A stretch of 64,000 nucleotides of DNA, from assembly GCA_030348385.1 (NCBI GenBank), contig JAUCFP010000006.1, positions 2,662,501 to 2,726,500 of the forward strand. Direction: 5' to 3'. The notes below the pieces were generated by a model. It was given only the letters and a program-made list of their open reading frames with translations, did not search any database and was not told the DNA's origin. Numbering within the stretch: position 1 is the first letter of the stretch; each line of letters starts with the position of its first letter. The translations under genes and the position numbers were made by a program. This document shows positions 7,322-16,012 of the stretch, in pieces. This DNA is from Cytobacillus sp. NJ13. Its GTDB lineage: Bacteria > Bacillota > Bacilli > Bacillales > Cytobacillaceae.

Positions 7322-7935
7322 ACCGCCCGCACCGGGCTGCCGTCTCCGTCTTTTATCGGGAGCGGCAAGGCAATTAGTTCGTAATTTCCTTCTTCTACCT
7401 CATCCAGCATAATATTTTCCAGAATATGAATGCCATTTCGATATAAAGCATGGTGTGTTTCCATCTCTTTGCTGTCGAGCGCATCGACGGATGGCACATC
7501 CACTCCGATCAGGCGAACCCCTTTACTGCCAAGGAAGTCGGCCATATCTGGCGTCAGTTCAGGGATCCGATTCGGAAACACTTCCGAATTATTCGGAACC
7601 GCGGTCCTAAGCAGGACACGTTCCACACCTTCGAGATCAAATCCGTTCAGAACTTCTGAATCCACCGTTTCATAGGCAGATACATCAATCACACGCGCCG
7701 GCCCGATATACAGCTCGATGTCCAGGTCCAAGATCTTTTCGCCTTCGTCATTAAAATGGAACGGCGCATCGACATGGGTGCCGGTATGCAGGCTGGTCGT
7801 AATCCTGCCGATATTGACAGAGCCGGTTTGTTCTTTTGTAAAAGCTGTTTCATAGCTGAATGGCGTATCACCGGGCCAATGGGCGATGCCGCTCGTGAGC
7901 GGCTGTGAGATATCAATCCAGCCTTTTTTCATCAT
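7306..7935 (-). CDS. kynB: Kynurenine formamidase (arylformamidase)
   Basis: A 209-residue metal-dependent cyclase-like hydrolase that converts N-formylkynurenine to kynurenine and formate. It has [18 protein letters not shown] at the start and the metal-site [12 protein letters not shown] (about 50-62), then [13 protein letters not shown] (about 140) and the C-terminal [24 protein letters not shown] overlaps the kynU stop as ATGA with GGGGAG 7 bases upstream. Its last codons (RPI, stop) fall inside the final core of the repeat array, so the array abuts the gene without a spacer. Confidence 0.96.
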   Translation of the reverse strand: MMKKGWIDISQPLTSGIAHWPGDTPFSYETAFTKEQTGSVNIGRITTSLHTGTHVDAPFHFNDEGEKILDLDIELYIGPARVIDVSAYETVDSEVLNGFDLEGVERVLLRTAVPNNSEVFPNRIPELTPDMADFLGSKGVRLIGVDVPSVDALDSKEMETHHALYRNGIHILENIMLDEVEEGNYELIALPLPIKDGDGSPVRAVIRPI

Positions 7936-9200
7936 GCAACGACTCCCCGCTTATTTTCATATTGTTTGTATTTTTCCTCTTCCATGATGCCTTTTAAAAT
8001 TTGCACCGTTTTCCACACTTCTTCATATGTGTTATACAAAGCAACCGGCGCCAGGCGGATTCCGTTTGGCGCGCGGAAATCCGGGATGACTCCCTCTGCC
8101 TTCAGCGCCTTGCAGATCCGCGCCGCTTCCGGGTGCTCCAGATAAATATGGCCGCCGCGCTTCTTCTCATCAAGCGGGTTGCTCAGGATAAATCCGTGTC
8201 CGTCAAGTTCATGCTGAATCAGCTCAATCATATAGCCAGTCAGTTTAAGAGATTTTTCCCTGATTTTTTCCATGCCAGCTTCATTAAACATGCTGAGTGA
8301 CCCAATAATTGGCGCCATGCTAAAGATATTCGGCGTACCGATCTGATATGCGCCTGCATCTTCTGCTGCTGTCAGCTCATGTTCCATATCAAACTGCTTA
8401 TCCTTGCGGGAGCTGAACCAGCCGGCAAGTCCCGGCACCCGGCCAAAATGGCGCTTGTTCACATACAATCCGCCCGTCGAGCCAGGTCCGCCATTCAGAT
8501 GCTTATAGTTGCACCAGAACGCGAAATCCACATCCCAATCACTCAGGGAATGCGGGACAGATCCAACCGAATGGCATAGATCAAAGCCAATCTCAATCCC
8601 GCGCTTATGCGCTTCTGCAGTCAAATACTCCATATCCAGCACCTGGCCGCTTCGGTATAAAACACCTGGCAGGACAATCAGCGCGATTTCATCTGTCATC
8701 GCCTCGACAATGTCTTCTTCCCTCAGCGTATGGCCATCCGCGCTTTTCACCTGGACAAGATGCTCTTCAGGATCAAAGCCCTTCAGCTTAACCTGGCTTT
8801 GCAGCGCATAAATATCACTTGGAAAATTCAGTTCATCTGCCAGTATCTTCGTTCTTTTTCCTTCCGGCTTATAAAAAGTCGAGACAAGCTGGTGCAGGTT
8901 AACGGTTGTGGAACCGCTTACAATAACTTCCTCCGGATTTGCTCCCACGATTGGCGCCAATTCTTTTCCGAGTTTTTCAGAAAGATAGAACCAGGGATTG
9001 TCCCCTTCTGTCCAGCCGTCAATAGCATGGTGCTTCCAGGAATCCAGCAGTTCGAGGAGTGACTTTTCCGCACGTTTTGAAAGCAGTCCAAGTGAATTGC
9101 CATCCAGATAAATTCCATCTTCTTTTATATAAAACTCTTCCCGGTAGGACAGATCATTCCGTGCATCCATTCCGATTGCATACTCTCGTGTAATATCCAT
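7932..9200 (-). CDS. kynU: Kynureninase
   Basis: A 422-residue PLP enzyme that cleaves kynurenine to anthranilate and alanine. Landmarks are [15 protein letters not shown] (N-terminus), [18 protein letters not shown] (cofactor phosphate binding, about 95-112), [15 protein letters not shown] (about 200), the PLP-lysine segment [16 protein letters not shown] (about 228-243) and the C-terminal [18 protein letters not shown]. It is the first gene of the operon, after a consensus promoter. With kynB and kynA it forms the tryptophan-to-anthranilate route; no genes for the quinolinate branch are nearby. Confidence 0.97.
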   Translation of the reverse strand: MDITREYAIGMDARNDLSYREEFYIKEDGIYLDGNSLGLLSKRAEKSLLELLDSWKHHAIDGWTEGDNPWFYLSEKLGKELAPIVGANPEEVIVSGSTTVNLHQLVSTFYKPEGKRTKILADELNFPSDIYALQSQVKLKGFDPEEHLVQVKSADGHTLREEDIVEAMTDEIALIVLPGVLYRSGQVLDMEYLTAEAHKRGIEIGFDLCHSVGSVPHSLSDWDVDFAFWCNYKHLNGGPGSTGGLYVNKRHFGRVPGLAGWFSSRKDKQFDMEHELTAAEDAGAYQIGTPNIFSMAPIIGSLSMFNEAGMEKIREKSLKLTGYMIELIQHELDGHGFILSNPLDEKKRGGHIYLEHPEAARICKALKAEGVIPDFRAPNGIRLAPVALYNTYEEVWKTVQILKGIMEEEKYKQYENKRGVVA

Positions 9201-9238
9201 TGATTTCCAACCTTTCAGAATATTTATTATTTACGAAA

Positions 9239-9267
9239 ATTATATTGTTTGATTGACACTATGTCAA
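9239..9267 (-). promoter_or_regulatory. Consensus promoter of the kynUBA operon
   Basis: On the minus strand TTGACA (plus 9262-9267) and TATAAT (plus 9239-9244) are exactly 17 bases apart, a perfect sigma-A promoter about 40 bases before the kynU start. Confidence 0.85.
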
Positions 9268-9268
9268 T
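9252..9268. promoter_or_regulatory. 17-bp palindrome over the kyn promoter, candidate operator
   Basis: ATTGACA-CTA-TGTCAAT is a perfect 7-bp inverted repeat covering the -35 box and spacer of the kyn promoter, placed between kynU and the divergent TetR gene. Blocking by that regulator is likely. A second TGTCAG half-site recurs at about 9277 and 9289. Confidence 0.65.
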
Positions 9269-9317
9269 GATATAATGTCAGTATAGTTGTCAGAAACTGA
9301 ACGAAGGAATGAAATAA

Positions 9318-9935
9318 ATGAAGAACCCGATCGATCAATTGCCGGCAAGGCAGCAGCAGGCCCTGAAAACACGCCAAAAGCTTCTCCAGGCCGGAAAAGA
9401 TGTTTTTCTCGAAAACGGCTTCCAAAAAGCAACCATCTCCCAAGTGATCAAAAAAGCAAACACAGGCTACGGCACGGCGTACGTCTATTTTAAAAATAAA
9501 GATGAGCTTTTCATTACCTTAATGGAAGATCTCATGAACCAATTTTACGAAGTGGCAGAGATGCCCTTTAAGCCGCAGGCCAAAGAAGAGGCCTATGAAA
9601 ATATTAAGAAGCAGGTCAGGATGTTCCTGCAGCTCGCGCTCGACGAACGGGATATGATGAAGATTGTTAAAGAGGCGATCGGTGTTTCGCCTGAAATCAA
9701 CCACAAATGGTATATGATCCGCGAGCGCTTCATTGAACGGATTTTGGTCGATATCCGCTACGCCCAGGCGCAAAAGCTCGCCAAAGAACGCCTCGATCCA
9801 GCTCTTACTGCGAGGGGCTGGTTCTATTCGAATGAAATGTTCATGTGGGAGCTTGTGATGAATAAGGATAAGTATATGTTGGATGATGTAATTGTGAATT
9901 TGACGAGCATGTATACGGGCGGACTGTACGAATAA
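9318..9935 (+). CDS. TetR-family regulator, likely of the kyn operon
   Basis: A 205-residue protein with a TetR-type N-terminal helix-turn-helix: GKDVFLENGFQKATISQVIKKANTGYGTAYVYFKNKDELF (about 30-70 with the preceding helix). An all-helical ligand-binding domain follows, which in this family binds a small inducer. ATG has AAGGA 9 bases upstream. It is divergent from kynU, and the shared 117-base region carries a palindrome over the kyn promoter. Repression of kynUBA relieved by tryptophan or a kynurenine is the simplest model; it is inferred from position only. Confidence 0.9.
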   Translation: MKNPIDQLPARQQQALKTRQKLLQAGKDVFLENGFQKATISQVIKKANTGYGTAYVYFKNKDELFITLMEDLMNQFYEVAEMPFKPQAKEEAYENIKKQVRMFLQLALDERDMMKIVKEAIGVSPEINHKWYMIRERFIERILVDIRYAQAQKLAKERLDPALTARGWFYSNEMFMWELVMNKDKYMLDDVIVNLTSMYTGGLYE

Positions 9936-9999
9936 AGATATATGTGCCTCTTTTCAATTATATGTGCTACTTCCTATTCCGCCGTCTGTTTTAAAGATC

Positions 10000-10039
10000 A
10001 AAAAAGGTGCCTTCTCCCTCAGGAAAAGGCACCTTTTTT
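10000..10039. terminator. Bidirectional terminator
   Basis: AAAAAGGTGCCTT/AAGGCACCTTTTT stem with T runs on both strands, between the convergent TetR gene and ABC ATPase gene. Confidence 0.9.
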
Positions 10040-10737
10040 CAATTCGAAACATGCTCAGGTTCATTCGATGTAACCGTAATACTCCCTTTCGAAAGCTTCA
10101 CAACCACATCCGAATCTCTCGCAATAGTCGGGGCATGCGTAACGACGATGACGCATTTCCCTTCTTCATGGGCCAGCGCCCGCGAAAGTCCAACGATTTC
10201 CTTAGCTGTATCTTCGTCCAGGTTCCCGGTCGGCTCGTCCGCCACAATCAGCTCGGCGTCACAGCATAATGCCCGGGCAATGGAAACACGCTGCTGCTGG
10301 CCTCCGCTTAAAGTGAGGACTTTTTGCCGGGCCTGGATTTCGGAAATTCCGACCCGCTGCAGCATCTCCAAAGCAATCGCCTTTTTGTTTTTCGCAGAAG
10401 AACCCGTTATCTTCATCGCTGTCAATACATTCTGCAGGGCCGTCATATAAGGAAGCAGATTATAAGATTGAAAGACAATTGAAACATATTTGTTCCGAAA
10501 TCGTGTCAATCCAATTTTCCGGACGTCTTTCCCTTCGTACAGCACTTTTCCTTCTTTCGGGACATCGAGGGCACTCGCCAGCGCCAGGAAGGTGGTTTTC
10601 CCGGAGCCAGACGGCCCAATGATGCTGTAAAAATTCCCCTTCTCAAAACTCACATTAATATTTTTCAAGATATCGTGTCTTTTGTTTTCGTGTTTGTACC
10701 AGTAGCTGATATTTTTAAACTCCAGCAATGAACTCAT
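10039..10737 (-). CDS. ABC transporter ATP-binding protein (LolD/MacB type)
   Basis: A 232-residue ATPase with Walker A GPSGSGKTT (about 35-43), Q-loop FQSYNLLPYMTALQN, signature LSGGQQQRVSIARAL (about 140) and Walker B LIVADEPTGNLDED. The class normally pairs with FtsX-type permeases for lipoprotein, lipid or peptide export. ATG at 10737 has AAGGAG 8 bases upstream; the longer frame runs into the permease remnant. The neighbouring permease gene is a deletion remnant, so this ATPase has lost its local partner. Whether it works with a permease elsewhere is unknown. Confidence 0.93.
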   Translation of the reverse strand: MSSLLEFKNISYWYKHENKRHDILKNINVSFEKGNFYSIIGPSGSGKTTFLALASALDVPKEGKVLYEGKDVRKIGLTRFRNKYVSIVFQSYNLLPYMTALQNVLTAMKITGSSAKNKKAIALEMLQRVGISEIQARQKVLTLSGGQQQRVSIARALCCDAELIVADEPTGNLDEDTAKEIVGLSRALAHEEGKCVIVVTHAPTIARDSDVVVKLSKGSITVTSNEPEHVSN

Positions 10738-10751
10738 TTTTCCATCTCCTT

Positions 10752-11003
10752 TTAGTCCTGCTTGCTTAGAATAGCTTTTGGCTGAAGGCGCAATACGGAT
10801 AGGGAAGGCAATAATGCCGACAATGCTGCAATAACAAGACCACTTGCTTCTGGCGGGCCAGATCATCCGACTTTTCGGCAGCTGTCTGGATTGACAGTCC
10901 TGCCAGTACTAATACACAAATCACGGTAAACACGAAGATCTGCGGAATGCTCTTCACTTTTCGCGCCTTCACACTTAAAAAAACTCGTTTTAAAAAATTT
11001 ATC
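10752..11003 (-). pseudogene. FtsX/MacB-type permease with a large internal deletion
   Basis: One frame gives a permease N-terminus (INFLKRVFLSVKARKVKSIP, then QIFVFTVICVLVLAGLSIQT, the first transmembrane helix, to about 10850). Another frame resumes with a typical permease C-terminus (ASGLVIAALSALLPSLSVLR, then LQPKAILSKQD and TAA at 10752-10754), which is TM4 and the tail. Only about 80 codons remain of the usual 350-400, and the two pieces are joined out of frame near 10850. No proper start codon is seen; the reading frame overlaps the end of the foldase gene. It lies directly before the intact ATPase gene, its expected operon partner. Confidence 0.78.
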
Positions 11004-11918
11004 TCAAGATTCCTCTGAGTCCTCTGAGTCCTCTGAGACCTCTGAGTCCTCTAAATAGTTCTTAATCTCATACTCTTCAAACTTTTCTTCCAGCCATGCA
11101 GTGTATTCGGTCTGCATCTCTGTTTCGAATAATGTATTTTTAATATCTTCCTTCACATCCTTATAGACCGCTTCTTTGGCTTCCTTCTTTTCTGCTACCT
11201 TAATGACATGATAGCCATATTCCGTTTTAACGGGCTCGCTGATTTTACCTGGCTCGAGGGCGAAGGCGACCTCTTCAAATTCCTCGACCATGTCTCCTTT
11301 TCCAAAAAAGCCGAGGTCTCCGCCAGAATCTTTGTTGCTCTCATCTGTCGAGTATTCAGCCGCCAGCTCCGCGAAGTCCCCACCATCATTCAGCTTTTCT
11401 ATGACTTCTTTTGCAGCCTTCTCATCTTCTACTAAAATATGACTCGCAGACACCTGTTCCTCCTGGGCAAAGCTGTCTTTGTTTTCATCAAAATAGGCTT
11501 TCATATCTTCTTCCGAAATCTTTATCCTTGGTTCAAGCAGCTTCTTCGTTGCCAGGAAGGATTCGACATCTTCCTCAAAATCAGCCATCGTCAGGCCGCT
11601 TGATTCGATCGTCTGCTTTAGAGCATCCTCACCGCCGTATGACTCCGCATAAACAGCCTTTTCTTCATCAATTTCTTTTTGTGTCACTTTCACATTTTCA
11701 TTCTTCGCTTCCTGATCAATGACTTTCTCGGTAATCATCGAATCCAGAAGCTCCTGCCCGTACTGGTCGACAAGACGCTCATGCAGCTCATCCTTACTGA
11801 TTTTTTCCCCGTTTACGGTCGCTGCTACATCATCCTGTATGGTGAAAAAGATAGCTGCGGCTGCTCCAATTGTAATAACACTGCCTAAAATCCAATATAA
11901 ACCTTTTCTATTCTTCAT
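11004..11918 (-). CDS. Membrane-anchored parvulin-type peptidyl-prolyl isomerase (PrsA/SurA-like foldase)
   Basis: A 304-residue protein: an N-terminal anchor helix ([21 protein letters not shown], 5-25, no lipobox), a SurA-like N-domain ([15 protein letters not shown] onward), then a parvulin domain (about 155-250: [14 protein letters not shown], then [27 protein letters not shown], and [10 protein letters not shown]). It should act outside the membrane in folding exported proteins. The acidic tail is built from a 9-base tandem repeat giving SED/VSED units (11006-11046). RBS GGGGAA is 6 bases before ATG. It lies 14 bases after htrA, consistent with a joint envelope stress unit. Confidence 0.9.
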   Translation of the reverse strand: MKNRKGLYWILGSVITIGAAAAIFFTIQDDVAATVNGEKISKDELHERLVDQYGQELLDSMITEKVIDQEAKNENVKVTQKEIDEEKAVYAESYGGEDALKQTIESSGLTMADFEEDVESFLATKKLLEPRIKISEEDMKAYFDENKDSFAQEEQVSASHILVEDEKAAKEVIEKLNDGGDFAELAAEYSTDESNKDSGGDLGFFGKGDMVEEFEEVAFALEPGKISEPVKTEYGYHVIKVAEKKEAKEAVYKDVKEDIKNTLFETEMQTEYTAWLEEKFEEYEIKNYLEDSEVSEDSEDSEES

Positions 11919-11932
11919 CCTGTTCCCCTTTC

Positions 11933-13132
11933 CTAATTCGCTTTCTGATTGCTTGTTAGCGTTACTTCAGCTGTCTTTAATTCGCTTCCGCGGTAATATT
12001 CAATTTTGACCTTATCGCCGATCGAAAAATCGCTGTATAAATGCTTACGCAAATCACCGGAATTTGTTATTTCCTTGCCTCCAATGCTGACGAGAATATC
12101 CTCCACCTGAAGTCCTGCTTTAGCAGCAGCCGAGTCCGGATCAATGTTGGCCACAATCGCTCCGCTTGTTACCCCCTCTGGCAGATTGCGCAAATATTGC
12201 GGAGGCACCTCTTCAAAGCTGGCCAGTCCAACTCCTAGATATGGGCGGATCACTTGTCCCTTTTCAATCAGCTGATCAATCAGTGTTTTGACTTCATTGC
12301 TTGGGATCGCGAAACCAAGGCCTTCCACTCCGCTATCCGCGATTTTCAAACTGTTGATTCCAACCAGCTGGCCAGCTGTGTTCATCAAAGCTCCACCGCT
12401 GTTGCCAGGGTTGATCGCTGCATCCGTTTGAATGACATTTAAGTTCCATTCCCCTGCAGATGTGCTGACTTCAATTGAGCGGTCGACCGCACTCACGATT
12501 CCCTGTGTAACTGTTCTCGATAAATCAAGCCCAAGCGGATTGCCGATCGCCAGCACCTGATCGCCAGCTCTTAGCTTGGAAGAATCGCCAAACGGCATGG
12601 CTGCAGCGTCTACATCTCCTTTAATTTTCAGCACGGCAATATCTGTCAGCGCATCCGTTCCGACCAATTCTGCCGTCACCTTCTCGCCATCATGCAGTGT
12701 CACCTGAATTTCTTTCGCATTTTCAATCACGTGGTTGTTGGTCACAATATAGGCCGCATCGTCTGTCTTTTTAAAAATAACACCCGACCCCGTACCGCTT
12801 TCGGCAGCCTCGCTCGATTGGCTGAACGGATTATTGTTTTGCTGCTGCATATTCACAATGCCGACAATGGCCTTGGAAGCCTGCTCAATCGTGTCCGCCA
12901 GGGAATTGGATGCAGCCGATACTGGCGTCACATCCAGATTGGATGAGCTTTCAGCTTGTACATTTTCTTCCGGAACCGTCGCTTGTGGCGTGTCTTCCTG
13001 GAAAAACGGAACGGCTGCCAGCGTGAGCGCCGAACCCAGCACCCCTGCCGCAACGGTTGAGAGAAATCCTTTCCAGACTGGCTTTTTCGCCTCCCGATCT
13101 TCGGTTCTGCTTTCTTCGTTAAAATCAGTCAT
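11933..13132 (-). CDS. HtrA/DegP-type membrane serine protease
   Basis: A 399-residue HtrA protease: short cytoplasmic N-terminus, one transmembrane helix (about 22-44), a trypsin-like domain with catalytic His in [11 protein letters not shown] (about 134), Asp in [10 protein letters not shown] (about 164) and Ser in [14 protein letters not shown] (about 245), then one PDZ domain (about 290-390: [21 protein letters not shown]). It degrades or refolds misfolded secreted proteins at the cell surface. In Bacillus subtilis such genes respond to CssRS; no such site was confirmed here. The foldase gene follows 14 bases downstream. Confidence 0.95.
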   Translation of the reverse strand: MTDFNEESRTEDREAKKPVWKGFLSTVAAGVLGSALTLAAVPFFQEDTPQATVPEENVQAESSSNLDVTPVSAASNSLADTIEQASKAIVGIVNMQQQNNNPFSQSSEAAESGTGSGVIFKKTDDAAYIVTNNHVIENAKEIQVTLHDGEKVTAELVGTDALTDIAVLKIKGDVDAAAMPFGDSSKLRAGDQVLAIGNPLGLDLSRTVTQGIVSAVDRSIEVSTSAGEWNLNVIQTDAAINPGNSGGALMNTAGQLVGINSLKIADSGVEGLGFAIPSNEVKTLIDQLIEKGQVIRPYLGVGLASFEEVPPQYLRNLPEGVTSGAIVANIDPDSAAAKAGLQVEDILVSIGGKEITNSGDLRKHLYSDFSIGDKVKIEYYRGSELKTAEVTLTSNQKAN

Positions 13133-13420
13133 GATTAATACACTTCCTTTTTATCTATTTGAATATGAGTTAGTTATTGTCCTTACAAGTCATACTTTAA
13201 AGGCCCAATGTGTCAGGAAAATGTCAAAGGGGTGTTTTTTGAGAAAAAATTTGTCCCCTGACTGCATAGGCTATTCGAACAGGAGTAGATGAACTCCGGG
13301 AGAATCATCAAATAATTGAAGCGCCGCAAAGACAGACACTGAACAGGACTATTATCGAGAGCCAATTTTTATCCTCAAAAAAACACATGGCGCTGAAGTT
13401 CGCACATGTGTCGCTAAAAC

Positions 13421-14974
13421 TTATTTAATCGTTACTTTTTTTCCATCAAATTTGGTTAACGTAAAACCGCTAAAATTTTCATTAAATGTTGAGCTGTAAT
13501 CCCGCAGAAGGCCAATGGCCACTGCCTCACCAAGCTTCATGCCTTCAATGCCATCAGTACGCCAATGAACACCAGCTGTGTCTCTGCCAATTGAAATATT
13601 CACACCAAGCTTATTAAGCTCCCCCCCTGCTGTCAGAGGTGTGCCCGTATAAGAAAGCAGCGAGAGTCCATCAGTACTGGCTTCCACCGGATCCGGAATC
13701 ACAAACGATTCTTTAAAAAATGCTTTAAGGATTGTCACCCCTGCACCAGCTATGCACGCATGGCCGGCTGGATACGCTGGATGGGTCGGGCATCCTTCCG
13801 GATAAGCCATGGGCAGAAGATAAGAGCCATATTTACTGTAAATTTGAGAAAGAGCATTGGATTCAAGGAGTTCAGAGTGGATAGGGTACTTTGCCAATCC
13901 ATTCATATGGTTATGAACACGCCCGCCAAATTCTTCAGGACGGAGCCTTCGGTGGACGAGGAATTTTTGAAACCAGGCAGCTTCGAGTGCCATCCTTGCT
14001 GCTTTTGTGACCATGTCCAATATATGAGCAGCCCCGAAGGTAATGAATCCTCCCTGGGTAGCCGACTTAAGATAGGGGTTGTACGAGTCGAGAGCATTGG
14101 GCCCATAACTAAGCAAAATTAAACAGGCCGAGAGCGGACATTGAAATGAAAAATCATAATGTACATACTCACCTAAGTCACGCCCGTTGCGGATATAGCG
14201 GGGTACCGGATCTTTTATCGGATCTCGGGGCGATAAGCCATTTTGTATGTCCAGCCATTCTTCATAAGAAGTCATATGATCATACCCAGCCAAAGTGGTG
14301 AGGTATTTCTGGGGAATGATTGCAGAACCAAATGGAATGTCCTTCCACAGGAACTGTGAAATATAGGGACCTGTAAGATTACCCGGAAACTCACTGCGGA
14401 ACAATGTTTCAGGAGTGACCTTTCCGTTAACTTTCAGTCCGCGAAAATCAGAAAATCCTGATAGGTCACCAGCAGCCTCGGCAATCAGGGGGTCATTTTC
14501 ATAAGCTCGGAAAGGAATATCCCTGGTAAGTGCCTGCCAGTATAACTCTGCCATTTCTCCCGCCTCCCAGGCGCTGCTGAAAGCTGGAGGCTTGGACAGA
14601 TTCAATTGATGGCTATCCGGTCCAATTAAATCATACACATAGGAAGCCTGTGGATTTGCCAACTTCAACTTCCCTCCCATTGGAATTGATTCAAAATCTT
14701 CTGGATTTCCGGACTTTAAAGCTTCCATATACTGTTCATACGCCTCGGATACAACTTCACCAAGAGAATTATGGGGAAGTCCCTTGGAGTAGCTGCCTAT
14801 TTTCCCGGGGAGCTGTTCATCTCCATTGCATGGATGTTCTTTTGGCGGCACGAGCAGGTGAGAAGCAGCAGACATAAGACGGATGCAAAAGGCTGCCTTC
14901 ATTCGCTTCCACCCAGTTTTAGGTGCTATTAGGCAGCCTTTTTCCTTATCAAAGTAAATTTTCTTTTCTTCCAT
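13421..14974 (-). CDS. Vanadium-dependent haloperoxidase / PAP2-related protein
   Basis: A 517-residue protein of the vanadium haloperoxidase-like (VHPO) branch of the PAP2 superfamily. Visible are the KFLVHRRLRPEEFGGRVHN region (basic residues of motif 1), PAYPAGHACIAGAGV (motif 2, in place of PSGHA) and ISIGRDTAGVHWRTDGIEG (motif 3 with Arg and His). These hold the vanadate or phosphate. There is no signal peptide. I chose ATG at 14974 because GGGGAG stands 5 bases upstream; longer starts have none. Whether it is a haloperoxidase or phosphatase cannot be told from sequence. Single gene, no operon partners. Confidence 0.88.
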   Translation of the reverse strand: MEEKKIYFDKEKGCLIAPKTGWKRMKAAFCIRLMSAASHLLVPPKEHPCNGDEQLPGKIGSYSKGLPHNSLGEVVSEAYEQYMEALKSGNPEDFESIPMGGKLKLANPQASYVYDLIGPDSHQLNLSKPPAFSSAWEAGEMAELYWQALTRDIPFRAYENDPLIAEAAGDLSGFSDFRGLKVNGKVTPETLFRSEFPGNLTGPYISQFLWKDIPFGSAIIPQKYLTTLAGYDHMTSYEEWLDIQNGLSPRDPIKDPVPRYIRNGRDLGEYVHYDFSFQCPLSACLILLSYGPNALDSYNPYLKSATQGGFITFGAAHILDMVTKAARMALEAAWFQKFLVHRRLRPEEFGGRVHNHMNGLAKYPIHSELLESNALSQIYSKYGSYLLPMAYPEGCPTHPAYPAGHACIAGAGVTILKAFFKESFVIPDPVEASTDGLSLLSYTGTPLTAGGELNKLGVNISIGRDTAGVHWRTDGIEGMKLGEAVAIGLLRDYSSTFNENFSGFTLTKFDGKKVTIK

Positions 14975-15288
14975 TTTATCTCCCCTGTATCTTTTATTTG
15001 GTTTCTTCATGATGATCATTTCATTATATTCACAGGGCAGCTGCAAGCTTGGGTATCAAACTAATAGCTCCTAACCATTTTTATTCTGACTCCTCCTAAC
15101 TGCTTAACGGGAAAATGAGATAGACGGGCAAAAAAGAGTATGGGCAACTAGCAATGCCGGATGAAAGAGAGAATGGGAATCTGATTCCACAAAAAAATGC
15201 CCAGAGAAACTTTCTCTGCGCATGTCATGAATCCTTTTCAATCCATAATCGTACTATAATATAACTAACTAATAGTGAGGTGTGGAGA
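14975..15288. other. Intergenic region upstream of the haloperoxidase-like gene
   Basis: About 310 bases. It contains a terminator-like hairpin at 15185-15215 and a possible -10 TATAAT at 15255-15260 for the small ORF at 15289. Nothing else was recognised. Confidence 0.5.
15190..15218 (-). terminator. Terminator-like hairpin, minus orientation
   Basis: CAGAGAAA-C-TTTCTCTG inverted repeat followed on the minus strand by T7. It would stop minus-strand transcripts coming from the MmcQ-like gene. Confidence 0.6.
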
Positions 15289-15393
15289 ATGTTTGTCAGA
15301 CTTTTTCATAAATCAAACCGCTTCGGGAAAATCGCCATCCTCTCAAGTTCCATCCTGTTGTTAATAGGCGGATTGACTGCACTTTTCCTTTAG
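15289..15393 (+). CDS. Small membrane protein, 34 residues
   Basis: ATG with GAGGTGTGGAG just upstream opens a 34-residue frame: a basic N-terminus (MFVRLFHKSNRFGK) followed by one hydrophobic helix (IAILSSSILLLIGGLTALFL). TATAAT lies 29 bases before the start (15255-15260), with no good -35. Layout fits a single-pass Bacillus miniprotein. I do not recognise a family; coding is supported by the ribosome site, promoter-like element and composition only. Confidence 0.55.
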   Translation: MFVRLFHKSNRFGKIAILSSSILLLIGGLTALFL

Positions 15394-15427
15394 CTGAACC
15401 CGGACGATTTGTCTTGGTCTCCTGCTG

Positions 15428-15826
15428 CTAGGATGGACTTTTCTCCATTTTCAAGCTTTTCAGGATGGATTTTGGCGCAGTCCGCAAATAAGCTTCTTTT
15501 ATCAAACCTTCTATCTCATTCCACTCTAGTTCATGATCACCTAGAATGGAGGTCCAGCCATGCTGCCCGATATAGGGGGTCTTGAAAAAACGGCTGCCTC
15601 CCTGCAATAAAAACTCCTGCGTTTCTTTTGATGTTTTCATGGCAATGGACGGAATGCCCTCTTCGTTTTCTCCCAAAATAATAAAAGGTTTATCTTTCAC
15701 CCGAAATGAAGTATGTCCAAATTTATCAACCTGTTCGGCGGTTTCAGGAAAACCAATGGCAATCTCCTTTACCTTTGCCAGAGTCTCTATGCTATTTTGT
15801 GATTTTAATTGTTTATGGATCATCAT
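15428..15826 (-). CDS. MmcQ/YjbR-family protein
   Basis: A 132-residue protein of the MmcQ/YjbR family (a CyaY-like alpha/beta fold). Typical segments are FPETAEQVDKFGHTSFRVKDKPF, then IAMKTSKETQEFLLQG and TPYIGQHGWTSILGD. The family is often called DNA-binding on the basis of fold, but no function is established. GGGAG is 6 bases before ATG. It is divergent from the PepSY gene. Confidence 0.88.
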   Translation of the reverse strand: MMIHKQLKSQNSIETLAKVKEIAIGFPETAEQVDKFGHTSFRVKDKPFIILGENEEGIPSIAMKTSKETQEFLLQGGSRFFKTPYIGQHGWTSILGDHELEWNEIEGLIKEAYLRTAPKSILKSLKMEKSPS

Positions 15827-16012
15827 TAAACTCCCTAGTCTGTTCTTTTATGACAATATTCAACACTTTTTTTAGAAATCCTTGTATAAAAAAGAAAGTT
15901 TCTGGCTGTTATGATAGCTTTTTGCCAAAATTTTTTTTCTAAACTTCATTCGTTTCTCACATTCCCCTTTTAAGATATGAAAAGAAGATGGACGAAGAGG
16001 AGCTTTGATGAC

